Positions 25,713 through 34,280 of a DNA stretch of 64,000 bases are shown here, in pieces (position 1 is the stretch's first letter; each line of letters starts with the position of its first letter). This DNA comes from Pseudomonas sp. dw_612. Lineage in GTDB: Bacteria > Pseudomonadota > Gammaproteobacteria > Pseudomonadales > Pseudomonadaceae. The notes under the pieces were generated by a model, which saw only the letters and a program-made list of their open reading frames with translations, was not told the origin of the DNA and did no database searches. The position numbers were made by a program, and so were the translations under genes. The stretch covers positions 248,001 through 312,000 of the forward strand of contig NZ_JAAVVC010000003.1 of assembly GCF_018449725.1 (NCBI RefSeq), written 5' to 3'.

Positions 25713-27188
25713 ATGAGCACTAGCGCAGCACAGCAAAAGAGCAAAGAGAATGGCGAATACAGCATTCTCGACAGCATCATCGCCGAAACCCGCCTGACGC
25801 CGGACGACGAAGCCTACGACATCGCCAAGCGCGGCGTGTCGGCGTTCATCGAAGAACTGCTCAAGCCGCAGAACAACGGTGAGCCGGTCAAGAAGGCCAT
25901 GGTCGACCGCATGATCGCCGAGATCGATGCCAAGCTCAGCCGCCAGATGGACGAAATCCTGCACCACCCGGACTTCCAGTCCCTGGAATCCTCGTGGCGT
26001 GGCCTGCAGTTGCTGGTCGATCGCACCAACTTCCGCGAAAACATCAAGATCGAAATCCTCAACGTCTCGAAAGAAGACCTGCTGGACGACTTCGAAGATT
26101 CGCCGGAAGTGATGCAGGCTGGCCTGTACAAGCACATCTACACCGCTGAATACGGTCAGTTCGGTGGTCAGCCAGTCGGCGCGATCATCGCGAACTACTA
26201 CATGTCCCCGAGCTCGCCGGACGTGAAACTGATGCAGTACGTGTCGAGCGTTGCCTGCATGTCCCACGCGCCGTTCATCGCGGCGGCCGGCCCGAAATTC
26301 TTCGGTCTGGAAAGCTTCACCGGCCTGCCGGACCTCAAGGATCTGAAAGATCACTTCGAAGGCCCGCAATTCGCCAAATGGCAGAGCTTCCGCGAGTCGG
26401 AAGACTCCCGTTACGTCGGCCTGACCGTGCCGCGTTTCCTGCTGCGCAACCCGTACGACCCGGAAGAAAACCCGGTCAAATCGTTCGTGTACAAAGAAAC
26501 CGTCGCCAACAGCCACGAGCACTACCTGTGGGGCAACACCGCCTACGCGTTCGGCACCAAGCTGACCGACAGTTTCGCCAAGTTCCGCTGGTGCCCGAAC
26601 ATCATCGGCCCGCAGAGCGGTGGCGCGGTTGAAGACCTGCCGTTGCACCACTTCGAAAGCATGGGCGAAATCGAAACCAAGATTCCTACGGAAGTATTGG
26701 TCAGCGACCGTCGTGAATACGAATTGGCCGAGGAAGGCTTCATCTCCCTGACCATGCGCAAAGGCTCCGACAACGCGGCGTTCTTCTCCGCCAGCTCGGT
26801 GCAGAAGCCGAAGTTCTTCGGCATCAGCGCAGAAGGCAAGGCTGCAGAGCTGAACTACAAGCTCGGCACCCAACTGCCGTACATGATGATCGTCAACCGC
26901 CTGGCTCACTACTTGAAAGTGCTGCAGCGCGAGCAACTCGGTTCGTGGAAAGAACGTACCGACCTCGAGCTGGAACTGAACAAGTGGATCCGCCAGTACG
27001 TGGCCGACCAGGAAAACCCGAGCGCCGAAGTCCGTGGCCGTCGTCCACTGCGCGCTGCCCAGATCATCGTCAGCGATGTCGAAGGCGAGCCTGGCTGGTA
27101 CCGCGTCAGCCTGAACGTGCGCCCGCACTTCAAGTACATGGGTGCCGATTTCACCCTGTCGCTGGTTGGCAAGCTGGACAAAGAGTAA
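25713..27188 (+). CDS. tssC: T6SS contractile sheath large subunit TssC
   Basis: A 491-residue sheath subunit and ClpV recognition partner, the most conserved T6SS structural protein. Typical motifs are LESSWRGLQLLVDRTNF, GDYEFG-equivalent EYGQFGGQPVGAIIANY, FIAAAGPKFFGL and the C-terminal RPHFKYMGADFTLSLVGKL. It follows tssB by 28 bases. Confidence 0.97.
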   Translation: MSTSAAQQKSKENGEYSILDSIIAETRLTPDDEAYDIAKRGVSAFIEELLKPQNNGEPVKKAMVDRMIAEIDAKLSRQMDEILHHPDFQSLESSWRGLQLLVDRTNFRENIKIEILNVSKEDLLDDFEDSPEVMQAGLYKHIYTAEYGQFGGQPVGAIIANYYMSPSSPDVKLMQYVSSVACMSHAPFIAAAGPKFFGLESFTGLPDLKDLKDHFEGPQFAKWQSFRESEDSRYVGLTVPRFLLRNPYDPEENPVKSFVYKETVANSHEHYLWGNTAYAFGTKLTDSFAKFRWCPNIIGPQSGGAVEDLPLHHFESMGEIETKIPTEVLVSDRREYELAEEGFISLTMRKGSDNAAFFSASSVQKPKFFGISAEGKAAELNYKLGTQLPYMMIVNRLAHYLKVLQREQLGSWKERTDLELELNKWIRQYVADQENPSAEVRGRRPLRAAQIIVSDVEGEPGWYRVSLNVRPHFKYMGADFTLSLVGKLDKE

Positions 27189-27202
27189 GCGGAGCCTAAC
27201 TC

Positions 27203-27622
27203 ATGACTGGATACGGCAGCCTTTTCGAACGCCTGGGTGGCGACGCGGACAAACGCGTCGGCTGGAGCCGCGAGGTCTCCGCCATGGCGTCCGTGGCTGC
27301 CCATCTGGCCAAGATGCTCAGCACCCGTGCGGGCAGCGTGCAAACGCTGTCCGATTACGGGCTACCCGATCTCAATGACATGCGTCTGAGCCTGCACGAC
27401 TCCCTGAGTCAGGCCCGTCTGGCCATCGAAAATTTCATCGAAGCCTACGAGCCGCGCCTGAGCAATGTGCGTGTCATTTCCCTGCCGCGTGATCACGATC
27501 AACTTCGCCTGTCCTTCAGCATCGAAGGCCTGCTGGAAGTTGAGGGTTTCAAGCGTCAGGTCAGTTTTGCCGCGCGCCTGGATGGCAGCGGTCAAGTCAA
27601 GGTCAACCAGGGAAACGCATGA
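27203..27622 (+). CDS. tssE: T6SS baseplate protein TssE (gp25-like)
   Basis: A 139-residue baseplate wedge subunit homologous to phage T4 gp25. Visible family features are SLFERL at the N-terminus, VAAHLAKMLSTRAGSVQTLSDYGLPDL and the final YEPRLSNVRV. It follows tssC by 14 bases, and its stop overlaps the next start as ATGA. Confidence 0.95.
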   Translation: MTGYGSLFERLGGDADKRVGWSREVSAMASVAAHLAKMLSTRAGSVQTLSDYGLPDLNDMRLSLHDSLSQARLAIENFIEAYEPRLSNVRVISLPRDHDQLRLSFSIEGLLEVEGFKRQVSFAARLDGSGQVKVNQGNA

Positions 27623-28035
27623 CGTGGCTGCATTTGAAAATGCATAGCGCTAGGGTGATTGGCCTGATGGTTCACTCGCTGGCCTGCGTGCTCTACATCG
27701 TTTTGAATGGCTACGCCGTGCCTGTCTACAAACAGCTTGCCGGGGGCCTGACTTCTCGTGGTGTCGTCATCGGCATGGCCATGTACCTGATTTTCTATTT
27801 TTTCGTGTTTCTGAATTTCGTATTGGTCTTTGTCCATCGCTTGGCGATCCAGTTTGGCATCGCGATTTTCATGATGGCGTCGATCCTGTTCTACATGCTG
27901 CCGCAGTATCCGGTTCGCGGCATGGCGTATTGCGCGCTGGCGGGTGGTTTGACCGTGTCCGCCATTCTGGTGACGCGGGCCGTCACGACGGCTTTGACCC
28001 GGTGGCGGTTGAGCAAGGGAGTGTTCCAGTCGTGA
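27619..28035 (+). CDS. Small polytopic membrane protein inserted in the T6SS core (a)
   Basis: A 138-residue protein of no family I recognise. It has about four hydrophobic helices (VIGLMVHSLACVLYIVLNGY; VVIGMAMYLIFYFFVFLNFV; FGIAIFMMASILFYML; GGLTVSAILVTRAVTT) and few charged residues. It begins inside the tssE stop codon (ATGA overlap) and ends in the next gene's GTGA start, so it is co-translated with the T6SS genes. It is not part of the standard HSI-II set. It could be an inner-membrane accessory or an embedded immunity protein; nothing in the sequence decides this. Confidence 0.75.
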   Translation: MTWLHLKMHSARVIGLMVHSLACVLYIVLNGYAVPVYKQLAGGLTSRGVVIGMAMYLIFYFFVFLNFVLVFVHRLAIQFGIAIFMMASILFYMLPQYPVRGMAYCALAGGLTVSAILVTRAVTTALTRWRLSKGVFQS

Positions 28036-28373
28036 AGTTGGCCACCGGTGCGCTCATCAGACATCCCCTGGCCCGCGGGTTGGCTGCCCTTGTGGCGGCA
28101 GCGGCGTTCCTGGCCTGGACGACACCGGTGTTTTCCAACGCCCTGATGTTGCTCATGGATCGGGAAAACTTCATTCCGCCAGAGTCATCCATCTGGATGT
28201 TCGAACCCTACGACATCAATCAGGGCTCGAGTTCTTATTGGGTCTATGGCGAAGACCTGCTGAATTTTTACTACTTCGCCCGCACCCCTGAAATGCCCTA
28301 CCGGTTGATCGCCAGGGACAACACATGCGCGGGTTTTGACAAGCGTGATGTAAGCACATGGTGTACGCCATGA
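28032..28373 (+). CDS. Small exported or membrane-anchored protein inserted in the T6SS core (b)
   Basis: A 113-residue protein with one N-terminal hydrophobic segment (GLAALVAAAAFLAWT, about 14-30), which may be a signal peptide or an anchor. A periplasmic portion of about 80 residues, rich in Tyr/Phe, follows and ends with two cysteines 15 residues apart (NTCAGF...STWCTP). The start is taken as GTG at 28032, overlapping the previous stop, because the longer open frame lies inside gene (a). No family recognised. Confidence 0.65.
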   Translation: MKLATGALIRHPLARGLAALVAAAAFLAWTTPVFSNALMLLMDRENFIPPESSIWMFEPYDINQGSSSYWVYGEDLLNFYYFARTPEMPYRLIARDNTCAGFDKRDVSTWCTP

Positions 28374-28389
28374 ACGCAGGTGTTTGCCA

Positions 28390-28818
28390 GTGATCAGCTT
28401 GAGCCGACGCCTGTTCCTGGGCGCCGCCCTTTGGGTGCCGATTGTCGTGCTGGTGGCTCTGATGATCCTGGATTGGGTCGCGGGCTACTCAGTGAAACCA
28501 GACTGGAAGCAGTTCGTGCTGATACACGTCCTCTCGTTCGGCGTCCCGGCCTATATCGCTTTTGCCGCTTGGCAAACGCGAGCGCTGAGTAAAGTAGCCG
28601 AACAGCAGGTTGTGAAGAAAATCCTGTGCGCGCCGCTGACGTTCATTCCTTTTTACGCGGCGCCATGGGTGATCGGCGGGCTGGGGCTTTTGCTTTTTGG
28701 GCAACTTGTCGGGCTCGGACTGATGGTGATGTGGGTGGCGATGTTGCCTTACCTGCTGGTCGTCGGCTACGTCATTTCCGGGCTGACGGCCGCGCTCTAC
28801 TGGACGTTTTATTCATGA
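28390..28818 (+). CDS. Small polytopic membrane protein inserted in the T6SS core (c)
   Basis: A 142-residue protein with about four hydrophobic helices (LGAALWVPIVVLVALMIL; FVLIHVLSFGVPAYIAF; PWVIGGLGLLLFGQLVG; MVMWVAMLPYLLVVGYV). The start is probably GTG at 28390 (MISLSRRLF), with a weak ribosome-binding site; a TTG two codons upstream is possible. It shares topology with gene (a) but no clear sequence identity. It precedes tssF by 24 bases. Family not recognised. Confidence 0.68.
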   Translation: MISLSRRLFLGAALWVPIVVLVALMILDWVAGYSVKPDWKQFVLIHVLSFGVPAYIAFAAWQTRALSKVAEQQVVKKILCAPLTFIPFYAAPWVIGGLGLLLFGQLVGLGLMVMWVAMLPYLLVVGYVISGLTAALYWTFYS

Positions 28819-28842
28819 GATTTCATACCAGGCAGGTAACCC

Positions 28843-30630
28843 GTGTCCTTTAACCACTACTACCAAAGCGAGCTCACCGCACTTCGCCAGTTGGGACGTC
28901 GATTCGCTGAGCGTAGCCCGGCGTTGGCACCTTTCCTGGGCCAGGCCGGGCGGGATCCGGACGTGGAGCGGTTGCTCGAGGGCTTTGCTTTCCTGACCGG
29001 GCGCCTGCGCCAGAAGCTCGATGACGAACTGCCGGAACTCAGCCATTCGCTGATGCACCTGCTGTGGCCCAACTACATGCGGCCGCTGCCGGCGTTCAGC
29101 ATTTTGCAATTCGACCCGCTGAAGCGTTCGGGTCCTGCTCTGGTGGTCGAGCGCGACACACCGGTGGAAAGCGTCCCGATTGATGACGTGCGTTGCCGCT
29201 TCCGCACCTGCTACCCGACCGAAGTCTTGCCGCTGGACCTGGCCGCGCTGAACTACTCGGTGAAGGGCGACGGTTCGCTGTTGAGCTTGCGTCTGGAAAT
29301 GAGCGCTGACGGCCACCTCGGTGAGCTGGAACTGAGCCGCTTGCGCCTGCACTTTGCCGGCGAGCGCTACATCAGCCAGATGCTCTATCTGAGCCTGCTG
29401 CGCAACCTGGAAGGCATCGAACTGATCCCGCTGGACGGCGCCGGCAAGCCGATCAATGGCGTCAACGGCACACCGATGGCGTTCAAAATGCCCGGCGACC
29501 GCGTGCAACCGGTGGGTTTTGCCGAAGAAGAAGCGTTGATCCCGTATCCGCTGAACACCTTCCGTGGCTACCGCTACCTGCAAGAGTATTTCGCCTTCCA
29601 GGATAAATTCCTGTTCGTCGATATCAACGGTCTGGACCTGCTCAAGGCATTGCCGGAAGACACCCTCAAGCAAGTGCGCGGCCTCGAATTGCGCTTCGAC
29701 ATTCGCAAGAGCGGCATCCAGCGCCTGCGTCCGACCCTGGACAACGTGAAGCTCTACTGCACGCCGATCGTGAACCTGTTCAAGCACGATGCACTGCCGA
29801 TCCGCCTCGACGGCAAACAAGACGAATACCTGCTGCTGCCGGCCGAATACGACCTGGAAAACTGCGGCGTGTTTTCCGTGGAAACCGTCACAGGCTGGAA
29901 GCCCGGCGGCCTCGGCTATCAGGAATACGTGCCGTTCGAATCCTTCGAGCACGACCCAAGTTTCGACGTGCCCAACAGCCGTCCGCATTACAGCATCCGC
30001 CAGCGTTCGTCCTCGTTGCACGACGGCCTCGACACCTACCTGAGCTTCGGCATCCGCCACACCGAAGCCCACGAAACCCTGTCGATCGAGCTGATGTGCA
30101 CCAACCAGAACCTGCCGCGCAAGCTCAAGCTCGGCGACATCAGCCAGGCCTGCGAAGAGACGCCGGAGTTCCTGAGTTTCCGCAACATCACCCCGGCCAC
30201 GCCGAGTTATGCGCCACCGCTGAACCGTGACTTCCTCTGGAAGCTGATCAGCAACATGTCGCTTAACTATCTGTCCCTGGCCGACGTCAATGCGTTGAAG
30301 GTGATTCTCGAAACCTACGACCTGCCGCGCTACTACGACCAACACGCGGAAAAAGTCAGCAAACGCCTGCTGGGCGGGCTCAAGTCGATCAAGCACCAGC
30401 ACGTCGACAGATTGCACCGAGGGTTGCCGGTACGCGGGTTGCGCACCGAGCTGACCATCGACCCGGAAGGGTATATCGGCGAGGGCGACCTGTTCGTTTT
30501 CGCTTCGGTTCTTAACGAGTTTTTCGCGCTTTACGCCAGTCTCAATTCGTACCACGAGCTACGCGTAAAAAGCACACAGGGAGAGGTGTACCAATGGACA
30601 CCACGTATGGGCCTTCAGCCGCTGCTTTAA
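28843..30630 (+). CDS. tssF: T6SS baseplate protein TssF
   Basis: A 595-residue baseplate wedge subunit (VCA0110/ImpG family). The N-terminus FNHYYQSELTALRQLGRRFA and the following PDVERLLEGFAFLTGRLRQK, then LLWPNYMRPLPAFSI, are typical. It starts with GTG behind CAGGTAA. Its 3' end overlaps tssG by 37 bases, a common arrangement for these two partners, which form a TssF2G complex. Confidence 0.96.
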   Translation: MSFNHYYQSELTALRQLGRRFAERSPALAPFLGQAGRDPDVERLLEGFAFLTGRLRQKLDDELPELSHSLMHLLWPNYMRPLPAFSILQFDPLKRSGPALVVERDTPVESVPIDDVRCRFRTCYPTEVLPLDLAALNYSVKGDGSLLSLRLEMSADGHLGELELSRLRLHFAGERYISQMLYLSLLRNLEGIELIPLDGAGKPINGVNGTPMAFKMPGDRVQPVGFAEEEALIPYPLNTFRGYRYLQEYFAFQDKFLFVDINGLDLLKALPEDTLKQVRGLELRFDIRKSGIQRLRPTLDNVKLYCTPIVNLFKHDALPIRLDGKQDEYLLLPAEYDLENCGVFSVETVTGWKPGGLGYQEYVPFESFEHDPSFDVPNSRPHYSIRQRSSSLHDGLDTYLSFGIRHTEAHETLSIELMCTNQNLPRKLKLGDISQACEETPEFLSFRNITPATPSYAPPLNRDFLWKLISNMSLNYLSLADVNALKVILETYDLPRYYDQHAEKVSKRLLGGLKSIKHQHVDRLHRGLPVRGLRTELTIDPEGYIGEGDLFVFASVLNEFFALYASLNSYHELRVKSTQGEVYQWTPRMGLQPLL

Positions 30631-31601
30631 GCGGACTGACCCGAGGAATACGCGAGTACTCGCTGTTTCAGGCCGTGCTGCTGGTGGTTGACCGGCTGCG
30701 CGAGGCCCACCCGCACCTGAGCCAGGACGACTTGTACGATCAGCTGGAATTCCAGGCCAACCCGAGCCTGGGTTTCCCTGGCAGTGACGTCGATCGCGTG
30801 GAGTTTTTCACCGAGCACGGGCACCTGCGCGCGCGTATGCGTTTCAACCTGATCGGCCTGGTCGGCTCCGGTTCGCCGCTGCCGGCGTTCTACGGCGAAC
30901 AAGCCTTGGGCGACAGCGAAGACGGCAACCCGACGCGCCACTTCCTCGACCTGTTCCATCATCGCCTGCAACGGCTGATGCTGCCGATCTGGCGCAAGTA
31001 TCGATACCGCGCGAGCTTCGAGAGCGGCGCGCTCGACCCGTTCTCGTCGCAGCTGTTCGCGCTGATTGGCCTCGGCGGCGAAGAGATCCGCAAGGCCAAG
31101 GAACTGAACTGGAAACGCCTGCTGCCGTACCTCGGCCTGCTCAGCTTGCGGGCGCACTCGGCGGCGCTGATCGAAGCGGTGCTGCGTTACTACTTCAAAC
31201 ACGCCGAACTGACCATCGAGCAGTGCATCGAGCGTCGCGTGGAAATCCTCGACGAGCAGCGCAACCGCCTCGGTCGCGCCAACAGCATGCTCGGCGAAGA
31301 CCTGGTGCTGGGCGAACATGTGCGCGACCGCAGCGGCAAGTTCCGGATTCATATCCGCGAGCTCGACTGGCTGCGCTTTCACGAATTCCTGCCGATCGGT
31401 TTCGGCTACCAGCCGCTGTGCGCGCTGGTGCGGTTCACCCTGCGTGACCCGCTTGATTACGACATTCGCCTGGTGCTGCGCCAGGAAGAAATCCGCGAAC
31501 TGCGAATCGGTGAGCAGAACGCCTGTCGCCTGGGATGGACCAGTTGGCTGGGCCGCGAAAAAGCGGACGGCGTGGTGACCCTGGGCAGCAAAATTCATTA
31601 A
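30594..31601 (+). CDS. tssG: T6SS baseplate protein TssG
   Basis: A 335-residue baseplate subunit (ImpH/VasB family). Family features include the N-terminal YSLFQAVLLVVDRLREAHP, FPGSDVDRVEF, LIGLVGSGSPLPAFYGEQ and the C-terminal FLPIGFGYQPLCALVRF. Its ribosome-binding site GGGAGAGG lies within the end of tssF. The next gene, tssH, starts 14 bases later. Confidence 0.96.
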   Translation: MDTTYGPSAAALSGLTRGIREYSLFQAVLLVVDRLREAHPHLSQDDLYDQLEFQANPSLGFPGSDVDRVEFFTEHGHLRARMRFNLIGLVGSGSPLPAFYGEQALGDSEDGNPTRHFLDLFHHRLQRLMLPIWRKYRYRASFESGALDPFSSQLFALIGLGGEEIRKAKELNWKRLLPYLGLLSLRAHSAALIEAVLRYYFKHAELTIEQCIERRVEILDEQRNRLGRANSMLGEDLVLGEHVRDRSGKFRIHIRELDWLRFHEFLPIGFGYQPLCALVRFTLRDPLDYDIRLVLRQEEIRELRIGEQNACRLGWTSWLGREKADGVVTLGSKIH

Positions 31602-31615
31602 GGACAGATGACCAA

Positions 31616-34270
31616 ATGAGCAACGTAGACCTGCAACAACTGATTCAGGCGCTGGACGCCGAAACCCGTCGCGACCTGGAAAGTTCGGCCGAACGCTGCG
31701 TCGCCCGTGGCGGCAGTAAGATCCTCGTCGAAGACTTGCTGCTGGGCTTGCTGGAGCGCCCGAATGGCCTGCTCGCACGCGCGCTGCAGGATGCCGAAGT
31801 GGACGCCGGGGAACTGAGCGCCGCGCTGCAATCCCGGGTCGAGCACAGCGCTTCGCGTAACCCGGTGTTCGCTCCAGAACTGGTGCAATGGCTGCAAGAC
31901 GCCTTGCTGGTGGCCAACCTTGAACTGGGCCAGACCCAGGTCGAGCAAGCGGCGCTGATCCTCGCACTGCTGCGTAACCCGATGCGCTACGCCGGCAGTC
32001 GCTACCAGGCGTTGCTGGCCAAGCTGAACATAGAGCGCCTGAAAGAATTCGCCCTGTCCCAGAAAGAGCAACCGGCCACCGGCAAATCGGCCGTGCCCGG
32101 CGAATCCCTGTTGCAGCGCTTCACCCACAACCTGACCCAACAGGCCCGCGACGGCAAACTCGACCCGGTGCTGTGCCGCGATGGCGCGATCCGCCAGATG
32201 GTCGACATCCTCGCCCGTCGTCGCAAAAACAACCCGATCGTGGTCGGTGAAGCCGGTGTCGGTAAAACCGCCATCGTCGAAGGCCTGGCCTCGCGCATCG
32301 CCGCCGGTGAAGTGCCGCAAGTCTTGAAAGGCGTCGAGCTGCTGTCCCTGGACATGGGGTTGTTGCAGGCTGGTGCCAGCGTCAAAGGTGAATTCGAACG
32401 TCGGCTCAAAGGCGTGATCGACGAGGTCAAAGCCTCGCCAAAACCGATCATCCTGTTCATCGACGAAGCCCACACCCTGATCGGCGCGGGCGGCAATGCG
32501 GGCGGTTCCGACGCGGCCAACCTGCTCAAGCCAGCCCTGGCCCGTGGCGAGTTGCGCACCATCGCTGCGACCACGTGGGCGGAGTACAAGAAATACTTCG
32601 AAAAAGACCCGGCCCTAGCCCGTCGTTTCCAACCGGTGCAACTGCACGAACCGACCGTCAGCGAAGCGGTGACCATCCTGCGAGGCCTGGCTCAGGTTTA
32701 CGAGAAGAGCCACGGCATCTACCTGCGCGATGACGCGGTGGTCGCAGCGGCCGAGTTGTCGGCGCGTTACCTCGCCGGGCGTCAACTGCCGGACAAAGCC
32801 GTCGACGTGCTCGACACCGCGTGCGCCCGCGTGCGCATCAGCCTCGCCGCCGCCCCGGAAAGCCTGGAGCGCCTGCGTGGCGAACTGGCTGAAGGCGGTC
32901 GTCAGCGTCAGGCCCTGCGCCGGGATGCCGAGGCCGGTTTGTTGATTGATCTCGAAGCGCTGGAGGCGTTGGAAGCGCGCCTGGAAGAAGCTGAAGACGA
33001 GAGCGTTGCCCTGGAAGCGCTCTGGACCGAACAGAAAGAACTCGCCGAACGCCTGCTGGATCTGCGTCAACAACTGGCCAAGGCTCGGGTCGCCGTCACC
33101 GTGGAACCTACCGTCACGGTTGAAGAAGACGCCGAAGGCACCGTGATCGAAACCCTCGAAGTGCCTGTCGACGAAACCCAAACCGTCGAAGCACTGGAAG
33201 CCGCACTCAACGAAACGCACAAAACCCTGACGGCGCTGCAAGTCAAAGAACGTCTGGTGAGCTTCGAAGTCTGCCCGCGTCTGGTGGCTGAAGTGATTAG
33301 CGCCTGGACCGGCGTGCCGTTGGCGCAACTGGCCCGCGAGCACAACGCCAAGGTCGCGAGTTTCGCCACTGACCTGCGCATCCGCATCCGTGGCCAGGAA
33401 CAAGCGGTTCACGCACTGGACCGCTCGATGCGCGCCACCGCTGCCGGCCTGAACAAGCCCGACGCGCCGGTGGGCGTGTTCCTGCTGGTCGGCCCGAGCG
33501 GCGTAGGCAAGACCGAAACCGCCCTGGCCCTCGCGGATTTGCTGTACGGCGGTGATCGTTTTATCACCACCATCAACATGTCCGAATTCCAGGAGAAGCA
33601 CACCGTGTCGCGCCTGATCGGTGCGCCGCCGGGCTACGTCGGTTACGGCGAGGGCGGCATGCTCACCGAAGCCGTGCGCCAGAAGCCTTACTCCGTCGTG
33701 CTGCTCGATGAAGTCGAAAAAGCCGACCCGGACGTGCTCAACCTGTTCTACCAAATCTTCGACAAAGGCGTGGCCAACGACGGGGAAGGGCGCGAGATCG
33801 ACTTCCGCAACACGCTGATCCTGATGACCTCGAACCTGGGCAGTGACCTCATCGCCGAACTCTGTGAAAACGGCGAGCGACCATCCGCCGAAGTGCTGGA
33901 AGAAACCATTCGCCCGGTGCTGAGCAAACACTTCAAACCGGCACTGCTGGCGCGGATGCGCGTGATCCCTTACTTCCCGGTGGGCGGCCCGGTGCTGCGC
34001 GAGCTGATCGAAATCAAACTCGGTCGTTTGGGCGAACGCCTGAATCGTCGTCAACTGGATTTCACCTGGTGCCAGAACCTCGTCGATCACCTGTCCGAGC
34101 GCTGCACCCAGAGCGACAGCGGCGCGCGCCTGATCGACCATCTGCTGGACCTGCACGTCCTGCCGCTGGTTGCCGACCGCTTGCTGGACGCAATGGCCAC
34201 CGGTGAAAGCCTCAAGCGCGTTCACGCAACGCTCGACGGCAACGCCAGCGTGATCTGCGAGTTCGCCTGA
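31616..34270 (+). CDS. tssH: T6SS AAA+ ATPase TssH (ClpV)
   Basis: An 884-residue hexameric unfoldase that recycles contracted TssB/TssC sheath. It has an N-terminal Clp_N domain (1-150), AAA-1 with Walker A GEAGVGKT and Walker B ILFIDEAHTL, and a middle coiled-coil region (about 400-530) with a ClpV-specific acidic insert. AAA-2 has Walker A GPSGVGKT, Walker B VVLLDEVEKA and the pore loop GYVGYGEGG. The start at 31616 (MSNVDLQQL) is selected over an upstream in-frame Met lying inside tssG. Confidence 0.97.
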   Translation: MSNVDLQQLIQALDAETRRDLESSAERCVARGGSKILVEDLLLGLLERPNGLLARALQDAEVDAGELSAALQSRVEHSASRNPVFAPELVQWLQDALLVANLELGQTQVEQAALILALLRNPMRYAGSRYQALLAKLNIERLKEFALSQKEQPATGKSAVPGESLLQRFTHNLTQQARDGKLDPVLCRDGAIRQMVDILARRRKNNPIVVGEAGVGKTAIVEGLASRIAAGEVPQVLKGVELLSLDMGLLQAGASVKGEFERRLKGVIDEVKASPKPIILFIDEAHTLIGAGGNAGGSDAANLLKPALARGELRTIAATTWAEYKKYFEKDPALARRFQPVQLHEPTVSEAVTILRGLAQVYEKSHGIYLRDDAVVAAAELSARYLAGRQLPDKAVDVLDTACARVRISLAAAPESLERLRGELAEGGRQRQALRRDAEAGLLIDLEALEALEARLEEAEDESVALEALWTEQKELAERLLDLRQQLAKARVAVTVEPTVTVEEDAEGTVIETLEVPVDETQTVEALEAALNETHKTLTALQVKERLVSFEVCPRLVAEVISAWTGVPLAQLAREHNAKVASFATDLRIRIRGQEQAVHALDRSMRATAAGLNKPDAPVGVFLLVGPSGVGKTETALALADLLYGGDRFITTINMSEFQEKHTVSRLIGAPPGYVGYGEGGMLTEAVRQKPYSVVLLDEVEKADPDVLNLFYQIFDKGVANDGEGREIDFRNTLILMTSNLGSDLIAELCENGERPSAEVLEETIRPVLSKHFKPALLARMRVIPYFPVGGPVLRELIEIKLGRLGERLNRRQLDFTWCQNLVDHLSERCTQSDSGARLIDHLLDLHVLPLVADRLLDAMATGESLKRVHATLDGNASVICEFA

Positions 34271-34280
34271 GGTGGGTGTG

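Noticed and set aside
28813..30555. 580-codon minus-strand frame opposite tssF
   Set aside because: Shadow frame created by codon bias; tssF is conserved and in operon context.
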